Position numbers and translations under genes: made by a program. The notes under the pieces were generated by a model. The model saw nothing but the letters and a program-made list of their open reading frames with translations, was not told the DNA's origin and ran no database searches. Shown here piece after piece: positions 16,227 through 24,276 of a stretch of 28,289 bases of DNA. The stretch spans positions 1 through 28,289 of the forward strand of contig CANONE010000009.1 of NCBI GenBank assembly GCA_947567585.1. Reading direction: 5' to 3'. Source of the DNA: an uncultured Clostridia bacterium. Lineage in GTDB: Bacteria > Bacillota > Clostridia > Oscillospirales > Acutalibacteraceae. Every line of letters begins with the position of its first letter. Within the stretch, counting starts at the first letter, position 1.

Positions 16227-16821
16227 TTTGACTGGCGCTTTAGCCCTGACAGGTCCGGGCATGGCGGTGATCGACGTGGGCGGGGTAGCCTTTAAATGCG
16301 CCGTCTCTATGAGTACCCTGCGGGCTCTGCCCCGCATAGGCGGACAGGCTACCCTTTACACCTATCTCAATGTCCGGGAAGACGCTCTGGATCTCTACGG
16401 CTTCTACACCCGGGCCGAGCTGGACTGCTACAAACGCCTTACCGCCATCAGCGGCGTAGGCCCTAAGGCGGCTTTGGCCATTCTCTCGGAAATGGCCCCC
16501 GAGGATGTGGCCCTGGCCGCCGCCGCCGGGGACGCCAAGCGCTTTACCCGGGCCAGCGGCGTGGGCACAAAGCTGGCCCAGCGTATTATCCTGGAACTAA
16601 AAGACAAGGTAAAGGGCCTCTCCTTTGCCGGAACAGAGCTGGCAATTGCAGCGGACCCCGGAGTCCCCTCCGCCTCCGGCAACGCCGCCCAGGCCGCCGA
16701 GGCTCTGGTCACCCTGGGCTACTCCCCCTCCGAAGCTGCCGCCGCCGTCTCCCGCCTGGACAGCCAGCTCCCCCCTGAAGAACTCATCCGCCTGGCGCTT
16801 AAAGGATTTGCCGGGGCCTGA
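16216..16821 (+). CDS. ruvA: Holliday junction branch migration complex subunit RuvA
   Basis: Junction-binding subunit that targets the RuvB motor to four-way DNA. 201 residues. The N-terminal OB domain is MFYSLTGALALTGP through LYTYLNVREDALDLYGF. The two helix-hairpin-helix motifs are LTAISGVGPKAALAIL and FTRASGVGTKLAQRII, and the C-terminal RuvB-contacting domain has AAEALVTLGYSPSEA. The ATG at 16216 is chosen because GGAGG (16203-16207) lies eight bases upstream; ATGs at 16201 and 16210 are less likely. It is coupled to ruvC. No ruvB follows: the next DNA is a repeat and an opposite-strand gene, so ruvB must lie elsewhere. Confidence 0.95.
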   Translation: MFYSLTGALALTGPGMAVIDVGGVAFKCAVSMSTLRALPRIGGQATLYTYLNVREDALDLYGFYTRAELDCYKRLTAISGVGPKAALAILSEMAPEDVALAAAAGDAKRFTRASGVGTKLAQRIILELKDKVKGLSFAGTELAIAADPGVPSASGNAAQAAEALVTLGYSPSEAAAAVSRLDSQLPPEELIRLALKGFAGA

Positions 16822-17150
16822 GGTCGTAGGGCGCTGCCCTACAACCCGCAAACTTTTTGAAAAAAGTTTGATCAAAAACTTTTACTCCGACGTTTTTCTG
16901 GTTTTGAAACGTGGGCTGCTGCCTCGGGGCCGGAGGTTCCAGCGGGCACCCTCCTTTAGGGATCGGACACATAGCTGACAGTTGGGTGGTGTTGCCCTTA
17001 TCCCTTGCCCTTAGCTCACCTTTGGTTTCCGTGTAGGCTTTCTGCGCCGCCCTGGCGCCAAGGGAACGGCCTCGGCAAAATCGGATGGAAAGTTTCGCCG
17101 GCCTTTTCAAAGGCCGTGGGGTTGTAGGGGCAAAGCCCCTACGGCCTTAA
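16822..17150 (+). repeat. Intergenic repeat, copy B, MITE-like with hairpin-bearing inverted ends
   Basis: This fills the gap between ruvA and the RND gene. The left end has hairpin GTAGGGC/GCCCTAC (16826-16842), then CTACAACCC and a second hairpin CAAACTTTTTGAAAAAAGTTTG (about 16849-16870). The reverse complement of the right end has the same order: GTAGGGGC/GCCCCTAC (17124-17142), CTACAACCCC, then CGGCCTTT/AAAGGCCG (17099-17116), then GAAACTTT. So the ends are imperfect terminal inverted repeats about 65 bases long. The central core, 16876-16988, is shared with copy A in the same orientation. No ORF is convincing. Confidence 0.75.
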
Positions 17151-17157
17151 GGGAGGG

Positions 17158-20100
17158 CTAAACATCCACGCGCCGCAGTTCTTTGCGGGCTAGGAGGTCG
17201 TACATGGCGGGGACGACGAAGAGGGTCATGAGGGTGGCGTAGAGGAGGCCGCCGATGCAGACTACGGCGATGGGCTGCATCATTTCCGCGCCCATGCCGG
17301 TGGCCAGGGCCATAAAGACTAGGCCCAGCACGGTGGTGAGCACGGTCATGAGAATGGGGCGCATACGGGTGCGGCCGGCCAGGATAATGGCCTCTTTCCG
17401 GGGAACGCCCTCTAAGCGCAGCTGGTTGATGTAGTCGATGAGAACGATGCCGTTGTTGACGATGATACCGGAAAGCATGATAAAGCCGATCATGGAGACC
17501 ACGCTGACCTCCATGCCGCAGAGATACAGGGCCAGGAAACCGCCGGTAAAGGCCAGGGGAATGGTGAACATTACGATAAAGGGAAGCAGGAGGGACTGGA
17601 ACTGGATCACCATAATGAGGTAGATAATCAAAATAGCCAAAAGGGCCATCTGCACCAGCTGCTCCATAGCCTCCATAATGGTCTCGTTTTCGCCGGTCAT
17701 TTCCAGTGTAACGCCTTGGGGCGGCGTGTAGTCCCGGAGGCTTCTTTCCACCTCCTGGGTAACCAGACTTACATTGTACCCGTCTTCCAGGGTAGCGGCG
17801 ACAGTGAGCACCCGGTTTTGGTTCTCCCTGCGGATGGCGTTGAGGCTTTGGCGGTCCTGAAAGCTGGCTACGCGGATCAGGGGCACCTGCTCTGTTTCCC
17901 CGGTAAGGCGGTCGGTGGAATCAATGGTAAGGCCCTTTAGGTAGGATTCGTCCATCCTTCCATCCTTGGGATGGATAACCACCACATCTTCCCGGAACCC
18001 CTCAATCTCCATATCCGTGGCCGTGGACTCCGGCGATACCGCCGCGCTGACGGCCTGATATACCTGGGCCGTAGTGAGGCCGTTTTCCATGGCCTTGTTT
18101 TTATCCACCACGATCCGGAGCTCCGGGGTGGCGTCCTCCAGGTCGCTGGAAGCCTCTGCAATGCCTTCGGTTTCCCCCACGATTCCGGCGACTTCATTGG
18201 CGGCGTCGATAAGGGCGTCCATATTGTCTCCCCGCAGCTTCACCTCTACCCCGGAGCCGCTCATGGCGGACATATACGAGGACATATCCATGGCCCCCTG
18301 GGCGGTGACGGTGCAGGAAAGGTCCGCGCAGGCGTCTTCAATAAGCTGGGCGGCCTGTGCGTCCTTGAGCCCGGCGCTCTCGTCCAGGATCACATACATG
18401 GACACGGCTTCGCCCCCGCCGCCCATCACGCTCATCATCCCGCCCCCTGTGCCGCCGGAACCCGCCATAGCGCCCACGGTCTCCACGCAGTCCAGCGGCA
18501 GAATCCGCTCCACAATCTGGTCGGCCATGGCGGTGCGCTCCTCAAAGCTGTAGTCCTCCCTCTCCTCGTCGGGCAGGGTAAAGCTGACGGTAATCTGATT
18601 GCCGCTCATGGCGGGCATGAAGATGAATCCCCGGGACAGGGCCAGCCCCACGCTGGACGCCAGCAAAATCAGGGAGAGCCCCAGGCAGACCCATTTGTGG
18701 GAAAGAGACGCGGCGGCCAGCTTCCCATATCCTCCCAGCACCCGGTCGAACACCCCGTGTTCCTTGGGCTTGCTGGCCTTAAGAGCGGTGGAGGTCATGG
18801 CAGGCACCAAGGTAATGGCTACAAAGAGGCTGGCTAAAAGCGAGTACCCGATGGTCAGGGCCATGTCTGTGAAAAGCTGCCGGGTTACGCCCTCTACAAA
18901 GACGATGGGAAGAAACACGCACACGGTGGTCAGCGTAGAGGCGATAATGGCCCCTGTCACCTGCACCGCCCCCTGCACGGACGCCTTGGCGGCGGGCATG
19001 CCCTCGTTGCGCAGGCGGTAGACGTTTTCAATGACCACCACGGAGTTGTCCACCAGCATTCCCACGCCTACGGCAAGGCCCGAAAGGGAGATGATATTAA
19101 GCGTGACCCCGGAAAAGTACATGAGCACAATGGCTACCAGCAGGGAAATCGGAATGGAAAAGGCGATAACAATGGTGGGCCGCAGGTCCCGCAGGAAAAA
19201 GAGGAGGATGAGAATGGCCAGCGCCGCTCCCAGCACCAGGTTTTGCAGCACGGTGTCCACCACCATGTAGATATAGTCCCCCTGGTCGGACAAGGTGGTG
19301 AAGGAAAGCCCTTCATAACTGTCCGAAAGCTCGGCAAAACGCTCTAAAATGTTTTTGGAAACCTGGGCGGTGGAATAGGTGGACTGTTTGGTAAAGGAGA
19401 GCATCAGGCCGTCCTGGCCGTTGATCTTGGCGTAGAGCTCCCCGGCGTTGGTGGTAAGCTCCACATCGGCTACATCCTTTAGGTATATCTTGCCGATCCC
19501 GTCTGTACCCGTATCGAAAAGCAGCAGGTTAAGGAGGGCCTCCGGGTCTTCCAGCTTGTCGCCTACCCGCACCAGGCACTGGACGCCGTCCTGGTCAATG
19601 TACCCGGCGGGCATGGAGAAGTTCTGGGCCTGCAAAATCCCGGAAACCATCTCCATGGTAATGTTGATCTGGGCGCTCTTGTACGCGGTCTTTTTCTGCT
19701 CTTCAAATTCATCCTTGGCGGTGGAAAGCTGGTCCTGGGCGGATTCCAGCTGGGACTGGGCCGCAGAAAGCGCCGACTGGCCCGCCATAATCTGGGAGAG
19801 CCCCGCGCTCATCTGCATCATCCCGCTGGACTGCTGCTGGGAAAGCTGCTTGAGAGCCTCGTCTACCGTGACGGCTCCGCTGTCCAGCTGAGAACGGGTG
19901 GCCTCCAGCTGGGCCTTGCCCGCTGCCAGCTTGTCTAGGTTCCCCTGGGCCTCTTGGATAGCGGGATCCAGGTTATCCGGGTCCGCCCCAGCGGCGGCGG
20001 CCATGGCCTTGGCGTCTTTCAGGGCCTGCTCCAAAGCGGCCTGGCTGGCTTTTAGCTCCTGTAGTTTTTGGGGTGCCTGCTCCGGCGTGGCGCCCAGGGC

Positions 20101-21216
20101 GGCAAAGCTCGCCTCTACCCCGGCCAGTTGGGCGGCCAGCGCTTCCAGCTGCGCCTCCACCAGGGCATATTCTTCACTGTCCGGATCCAGATTGCCCAAC
20201 TGGGCTTCCAGCTCGGTCCTCTGCTGAACCAGCGGGGCATAGGCGGTGCTGGCCTCATCCAAGCCTTTGACGGCCTTCTCCAAGGACGCCGCCTGCTGGC
20301 TGAGCTGGGAAAGAGAGAGCTTTAAGCTGTTCAGTTTGTCCACCGCGTCTTCCAGCTGGGTCAGGTTCTGTTCCATGGCAGTCAGCTGGGCGGCAATCTG
20401 CGCTTTGGCGGACTCAATCTCCACCTTTTTGGAGATGAGCTGCCCCTGGGCCTCGCCGGCCTGCTGGGCCAACTGTTCCTGTCCCGCTTCCAGCTGGGCC
20501 CGCTGGCCCGCCAGCTGGTCAGACTGGGACTGGGTCTCGCTAAGGCCGTCTTCTATCTCCTGGCTGTTTTCATCCAGCTCCTTCTGGGCGTCGCCGAACT
20601 TTTTATCCAGCTTTGCCTTCATACGGGCGTTTACCGCGTCAATTTTGTCCTGCCGCAGGCGGACGGCGACCTCTTCCTCCACATTGCCGCTGGCGGAAAC
20701 GCTGGCCACGCCCTCTATTCCCTCCAGCTTCAGCATCAGCTCCGCGTCCAGGAGGTTGGTAAGGGCCACATGATCCATACCCTCCATCTCCACGGCGGCC
20801 ACGGTAACCGGCAGCATACTGGGATTGATCTTCATAATGTAGGGCGTGCCCACCATGTCGTCCCAGCCGCCGGAAACAAAGTTTATTTTTTCCCGGATAT
20901 CGGCGGTAAGGGTGTCCATGTTGGCGTCGTCGGTCAATTGCAGCATAACTTGAGAGGCGTTCTCCTGGGAAACCGAGGTAACCTCCTCCACATGGTCCAA
21001 AGTGGCCATGGCCTGCTCAATAGGCCGGGTGATTTCCTCCTCCACCTCCTCCGGCGTGGCTCCGGGATAGGCGGTAACAATCACGGCGTAGGGCAGGTTG
21101 ATATTGGGCAGCAGATCCGGCGTCATGCGGGAAAAGGCCACGGCTCCCAATACGATGGCTATTACCACGCCTACCAAAACCGTAAGGGGTTTGCGGACAC
21201 TGAACCTCGAAAGCAT
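17158..21216 (-). CDS. RND-family efflux transporter with large coiled-coil insertion
   Basis: An HAE1/AcrB-like secondary transporter of about 1352 residues in the cytoplasmic membrane, expected to export drugs or lipids using the proton gradient. TM1 is LTVLVGVVIAIVLGAVAF, followed by DLLPNINLPYAVI and PGATPEEVE. TM4 has GMLVDNSVVVIENV, keeping the first of AcrB's two Asps; TM10 has MLSGIIVNNGIVLIDYIN. Between about residues 199 and 510, in the first porter half, is an Ala/Gln/Glu/Leu-rich coiled-coil block that ordinary members lack. The start at 21216 is supported by AGGAG eight bases upstream; the frame runs open to 21276. No adaptor gene adjoins it. A -10-like TATAAT (21286-21291) lies upstream. 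Confidence 0.9.
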   Translation of the reverse strand: MLSRFSVRKPLTVLVGVVIAIVLGAVAFSRMTPDLLPNINLPYAVIVTAYPGATPEEVEEEITRPIEQAMATLDHVEEVTSVSQENASQVMLQLTDDANMDTLTADIREKINFVSGGWDDMVGTPYIMKINPSMLPVTVAAVEMEGMDHVALTNLLDAELMLKLEGIEGVASVSASGNVEEEVAVRLRQDKIDAVNARMKAKLDKKFGDAQKELDENSQEIEDGLSETQSQSDQLAGQRAQLEAGQEQLAQQAGEAQGQLISKKVEIESAKAQIAAQLTAMEQNLTQLEDAVDKLNSLKLSLSQLSQQAASLEKAVKGLDEASTAYAPLVQQRTELEAQLGNLDPDSEEYALVEAQLEALAAQLAGVEASFAALGATPEQAPQKLQELKASQAALEQALKDAKAMAAAAGADPDNLDPAIQEAQGNLDKLAAGKAQLEATRSQLDSGAVTVDEALKQLSQQQSSGMMQMSAGLSQIMAGQSALSAAQSQLESAQDQLSTAKDEFEEQKKTAYKSAQINITMEMVSGILQAQNFSMPAGYIDQDGVQCLVRVGDKLEDPEALLNLLLFDTGTDGIGKIYLKDVADVELTTNAGELYAKINGQDGLMLSFTKQSTYSTAQVSKNILERFAELSDSYEGLSFTTLSDQGDYIYMVVDTVLQNLVLGAALAILILLFFLRDLRPTIVIAFSIPISLLVAIVLMYFSGVTLNIISLSGLAVGVGMLVDNSVVVIENVYRLRNEGMPAAKASVQGAVQVTGAIIASTLTTVCVFLPIVFVEGVTRQLFTDMALTIGYSLLASLFVAITLVPAMTSTALKASKPKEHGVFDRVLGGYGKLAAASLSHKWVCLGLSLILLASSVGLALSRGFIFMPAMSGNQITVSFTLPDEEREDYSFEERTAMADQIVERILPLDCVETVGAMAGSGGTGGGMMSVMGGGGEAVSMYVILDESAGLKDAQAAQLIEDACADLSCTVTAQGAMDMSSYMSAMSGSGVEVKLRGDNMDALIDAANEVAGIVGETEGIAEASSDLEDATPELRIVVDKNKAMENGLTTAQVYQAVSAAVSPESTATDMEIEGFREDVVVIHPKDGRMDESYLKGLTIDSTDRLTGETEQVPLIRVASFQDRQSLNAIRRENQNRVLTVAATLEDGYNVSLVTQEVERSLRDYTPPQGVTLEMTGENETIMEAMEQLVQMALLAILIIYLIMVIQFQSLLLPFIVMFTIPLAFTGGFLALYLCGMEVSVVSMIGFIMLSGIIVNNGIVLIDYINQLRLEGVPRKEAIILAGRTRMRPILMTVLTTVLGLVFMALATGMGAEMMQPIAVVCIGGLLYATLMTLFVVPAMYDLLARKELRRVDV

Positions 21217-21285
21217 ATAAGAGACTCCTCTCAAACTAGGAATTAAGAGCAAGGCTGGAACGCCGTAAAGCGGCAAGCATATAAA

Positions 21286-21291
21286 ATTATA
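21286..21291 (-). promoter_or_regulatory. Possible -10 element of the RND gene
   Basis: TATAAT on the - strand, about 70 bases upstream of the ATG at 21216. No good -35 was found at the right spacing. The rest of the 21217-21383 gap shows no further feature. Confidence 0.4.
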
Positions 21292-21383
21292 ACGCTCACA
21301 GCCAAAGGTTTCATGAATTTTTTGTAAATATCCGGTTTCATTTTGGGGCTCTAGTTTTCGTCATCCGCTATGCCAGAAAAGCC

Positions 21384-21412
21384 TTGCAATGTTTTGAAAA
21401 ATGTGGTATCCT
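21384..21412 (+). promoter_or_regulatory. Promoter of hisH-hisF
   Basis: TTGCAA (21384-21389), a 17-base spacer, and TATCCT (21407-21412), about 30 bases before the hisH ATG at 21443, which has GAGGTG at 21430-21435. There is no room for a long regulatory leader. Confidence 0.65.
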
Positions 21413-21442
21413 TAATTTAGTGCGTTAACGAGGTGAATTTAT

Positions 21443-22078
21443 ATGATCGCGATTATAGATTACGGCGCCGGCAATTTGCAGAGTGTGGAGAAAGCCCTGC
21501 GCCATATTGGCTGCGACTGCCGGATTGCCAGTTCTCCCGACAACCTGTCCGGGGCCGCGGGAGCTGTCCTGCCTGGGGTAGGGGCCTTTGGGGAGGCCAT
21601 GCGGGGGCTGGAAAGCCGAAGGCTGGACCAGGCCGTCAGGGATTTCGTCCTTTCCGGCAGGCCGCTTTTGGGGATTTGCCTGGGACTGCAGGCGCTCTTT
21701 GAAAGCAGCCAGGAGTCCCCCGGCGTAGCGGGGCTGGGTCTGCTGAAGGGAAAGGTACTGCGCCTGCCGGCGGAAAGCGGGCTGAAAATCCCCCATATTG
21801 GGTGGAACTCCCTGAAGATCCAGCGAAAAGGCTGGCTTCTGGATGGGCTGAGCCCGGAGCCCTATTTCTATTTTGTCCATTCCTACTACTTGCAGGCGGA
21901 AGAGGACGCCGTCTCGGCCATTGCCCAATATGGGGCGGATATCCACGCCGCTGTGGAGAAGGGGAACCTGGCCGCCTGCCAGTTTCATCCGGAAAAAAGC
22001 GGAGAAGAGGGGCTGCGGATCCTGCGGAATTTTGCCAAACGGACAAAGGAGGCGGCGATATGTATGCCAAACGGATAA
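21443..22078 (+). CDS. hisH: Imidazole glycerol phosphate synthase, glutaminase subunit HisH
   Basis: Class I glutamine amidotransferase that feeds ammonia to HisF in histidine synthesis; the HisFH reaction also releases AICAR for purine synthesis. 211 residues. The N-terminus IAIIDYGAGNLQSVEKAL is typical, the nucleophile is C79 in GICLGLQ, and the His-Glu pair is H182 and E184 in QFHPEKSG. PGVGAFGEAM and HIGWNSL also match. It overlaps hisF by 19 bases. The rest of the his operon is not next to it. The catalytic residues look intact. Confidence 0.95.
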   Translation: MIAIIDYGAGNLQSVEKALRHIGCDCRIASSPDNLSGAAGAVLPGVGAFGEAMRGLESRRLDQAVRDFVLSGRPLLGICLGLQALFESSQESPGVAGLGLLKGKVLRLPAESGLKIPHIGWNSLKIQRKGWLLDGLSPEPYFYFVHSYYLQAEEDAVSAIAQYGADIHAAVEKGNLAACQFHPEKSGEEGLRILRNFAKRTKEAAICMPNG

Positions 22079-22827
22079 TCCCCTGTCTGGACATCAAAGA
22101 CGGACGGGTGGTAAAGGGCACCAACTTTTTGGACCTGCGAGACGCCGGAGATCCGGTAGAGGCGGCCGTCGCCTATGACCGGCAGGGCGCGGATGAGCTG
22201 GTCCTTTTGGACATAAACGCCTCCGCCGACAGCCGGGGCATCCTGACCCAGGTGGTAGAGCGGGTGGCGCGGAGCATCTTTATTCCCTTCACCGTAGGGG
22301 GCGGCATTCGAACTGTGGATGACTTCACCGCTATCCTCCGGGCCGGGGCGGACAAGGTCTCCGTCAACTCAGCCGCCCTGCGGAACCCCTCCCTCGTTCG
22401 GGCGGCGGCGGAAAAATTCGGGAGCCAGTGCGTGGTGGTGGCTATGGACGCCAAACGCCGGGCCGGGGGAGGATGGACCCTCTACCTCAACGGCGGACGG
22501 ATCGATACCGGCCGGGACGCCGTCCAGTGGGCTCAAGAGGCGGAGGCCCTGGGGGCGGGAGAGATCCTTCTCACCAGCATGGACCGGGACGGCGTAAAAA
22601 GCGGCTATGACATAGAACTCACCCGGGCGGTCTCCCAGGCTGTGGGCATCCCCGTAATTGCCTCCGGGGGCGCGGGAGAGCTCTCCCACTTCTACGACGC
22701 CTTCACCGCCGGACAAGCCGACGCGGTGCTGGCCGCGTCTCTGTTCCACTTTGGCCAGATCAGCATTCCGCAGTTAAAGGAATACTTGGCAGAGCAGGGG
22801 GTCCCGGTGCGCCCCGCAGCCAGGTGA
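22060..22827 (+). CDS. hisF: Imidazole glycerol phosphate synthase, cyclase subunit HisF
   Basis: TIM-barrel cyclase that uses ammonia from HisH to turn PRFAR into imidazole glycerol phosphate and AICAR. 255 residues from the ATG at 22060, preceded by AAAGGAGG at seven bases. The catalytic aspartates fall at the canonical positions: D11 in CLDIKDG and D130 in AMDAKR. The phosphate-binding loops VGGGIR and SGGAGE are present, as is TSMDRDG. The frame is open further upstream inside hisH, but that part is a shadow of hisH. A + strand hairpin terminator lies about 110 bases downstream. Confidence 0.96.
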   Translation: MYAKRIIPCLDIKDGRVVKGTNFLDLRDAGDPVEAAVAYDRQGADELVLLDINASADSRGILTQVVERVARSIFIPFTVGGGIRTVDDFTAILRAGADKVSVNSAALRNPSLVRAAAEKFGSQCVVVAMDAKRRAGGGWTLYLNGGRIDTGRDAVQWAQEAEALGAGEILLTSMDRDGVKSGYDIELTRAVSQAVGIPVIASGGAGELSHFYDAFTAGQADAVLAASLFHFGQISIPQLKEYLAEQGVPVRPAAR

Positions 22828-22844
22828 AGATCCGCGCGAAAAAA

Positions 22845-22875
22845 AGACACAGGATTTGTGATCATTCCTGTGTCT
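22845..22875 (-). terminator. Terminator for the prmA-cupin-GNAT transcript
   Basis: A 10-bp stem AGACACAGGA/TCCTGTGTCT (22845-22854 with 22866-22875). On the - strand it is followed by seven T's (complement of 22839-22845), the form of an intrinsic terminator. The nearest - strand gene ends at 23212, giving a 3' untranslated region of roughly 340 bases. Confidence 0.7.
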
Positions 22876-22934
22876 AAAATGGGAACCTCAATAAAGGCGA
22901 TGTCCTTACTCACGGTTATATCCATGATTCAGCA

Positions 22935-22970
22935 ATCCCCGCCTGCCATAAAACTTGGGCAGGCGGGGAT
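22935..22970 (+). terminator. Terminator after hisH-hisF
   Basis: A perfect 13-bp stem ATCCCCGCCTGCC/GGCAGGCGGGGAT with a 10-base loop, followed by GCGTTTTCTC on the + strand. Confidence 0.7.
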
Positions 22971-22984
22971 GCGTTTTCTCTGAG

Positions 22985-23211
22985 GGCGGGCAGGGGCCGC
23001 CGTGAAAAAGCCGGGTTATGTCCTCAACGCCACTGCCCGGGCGCCGGCCCCGTCCAGCAGCTTGCCGGAGCCGGATTTGTCACAGGCCGGCGATGCCGCT
23101 ATGGGGCTGCTGAGCCCCATGAAGGAACCGGAACTTCCCTCGCAGACAGGGTTTCCGGATATGCGCTGTATAAACCGGGGCACGATTTCAGAGCAATGGC
23201 AGGGTCCCGCT
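22985..23211. other. Unassigned GC-rich stretch between hisF terminator and GNAT gene
   Basis: About 227 bases with no recognised gene. Both strands stay open (a 71-codon + frame from 23002 and a - frame running out of the GNAT 3' end to 23016), but neither has a ribosome binding site or a recognisable product. By the terminator positions it should be transcribed on the - strand as 3' untranslated RNA. Confidence 0.4.
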
Positions 23212-24276
23212 TTATAATTGGATCCAATACCGCCGCAGCCCTTCCACAACGTTTTCCAACATGCCGCCGCAGTCCTCAATGGTGTGAGCGGAGGCGGGGT
23301 TGTCCTCATCGCAGCAGACCAGGACCCTGCCCAGCCCCATCTCCTTGGCTTTCTCTATGCCCAGCGCCAGCATGTAGGGGGCATAGTGATTCCCCCGCTG
23401 GCTGGGGCGGACGCCATATCCGATGTTCCCGCCGCCGGTAAGCAGCCGGGGCGTCAGGCAGTGGCGCAGGTCCAGGGCTCCGGCGGGCCCTGTTTGGGGG
23501 CTGGTCAGCAGGAAGAGGGTGGAGGTGGAATAGCCCTCCGGCGTCACGGTGCGCCAAGCTACGTTTCGCTCCAGCCAGCGGCGGTAGTCCAGACCCTTGG
23601 GGTCCAGGCCAAAGGGGGTCACGTCTTTGTCTGTCTCCACAAACTCCTTTTGCAGGGCCTCCATTTCCTCCTGGCTCAGTTCTTCCGGCAGCGCCAGGGA
23701 GAATCCGGCCTCTTTGGCCCGCAGCCGCCAGTACTCCCAGGCCCGCAGGGAATAGCAGCACAGATCCCGCAGCTCTCCGTTATAGATGGTCACCGCGTCC
23801 CGCAGCCGCCCCTCGTATACAAAGCCTGATTTCTCAATCACCCGCTTCGACCGCTGGTTGGCGGGATAGTGGGTGATGGTGAGTATCCGCAGCTTCATCT
23901 GCCGGAAGGCGTAGTCTATGGCGGCGCGGGCGGCCTCCGTCATATAGCCCCAGCCCCAGTAATCCTTGCCCAATACATAGCCCATGCTTTTGCAGCCGGG
24001 GACTTCTCCCCGGTGGCCGTCGTCCTCCATGCCCAGAGAGCCAATCACCCGGCCGCTGGCCTTTTCCTCAATAGCCAGCTGCAAATCGCCCTCCTTTACA
24101 TCCAGCCACCGGGACAGGATCTCCCGGGATTCCTCCATGGTCTCGTGGGGCTTCCAGCCGGCCCAGGGGCCCACATCCGGGTTTTTGCAATAGGTGTAAA
24201 AGTCCTCCAGATCTTCCATGCGCCAATCCCGCAGGACCAGGCGCGGGGTCTCTATTTTATTCATGCTTGCCGTCAT
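23212..24276 (-). CDS. Tandem double-GNAT acetyltransferase
   Basis: A 354-residue protein with two GNAT domains. The N-terminal half (about 1-180) is of the RimJ/RimL kind: ETPRLVLRDWRMEDLEDFY, VIGSLGM, a YWGWGYMTEAARAAIDYAF acetyl-CoA-binding step, and NQRSKRVIEKSGFVYEG. The C-terminal half (about 205-354) resembles COG3981-type acetyltransferases: GALDLRHCLTPRLL, GNIGYGVRPSQRGNHYA, and a CDEDNPASAHTIEDCGG ending in RRYWIQL. Such enzymes acetylate amines or protein N-termini; the substrate here is unknown. The ATG at 24276 has AGGAG five bases upstream and lies in an ATGA overlap with the restored cupin frame, so the two are coupled. The C-terminus looks complete. Confidence 0.85.
   Translation of the reverse strand: MTASMNKIETPRLVLRDWRMEDLEDFYTYCKNPDVGPWAGWKPHETMEESREILSRWLDVKEGDLQLAIEEKASGRVIGSLGMEDDGHRGEVPGCKSMGYVLGKDYWGWGYMTEAARAAIDYAFRQMKLRILTITHYPANQRSKRVIEKSGFVYEGRLRDAVTIYNGELRDLCCYSLRAWEYWRLRAKEAGFSLALPEELSQEEMEALQKEFVETDKDVTPFGLDPKGLDYRRWLERNVAWRTVTPEGYSTSTLFLLTSPQTGPAGALDLRHCLTPRLLTGGGNIGYGVRPSQRGNHYAPYMLALGIEKAKEMGLGRVLVCCDEDNPASAHTIEDCGGMLENVVEGLRRYWIQL

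Noticed and set aside
21217..21276. Twenty extra N-terminal residues of the RND transporter
   Set aside because: AGGAG lies just before the ATG at 21216, and the family begins with a short sequence directly before TM1; the upstream ATG has no such site.
22692..22925. A 77-codon - strand frame overlapping the hisF 3' end
   Set aside because: It has no ribosome binding site, contains an intrinsic terminator (stem plus T7), and its second half is hisF antisense.
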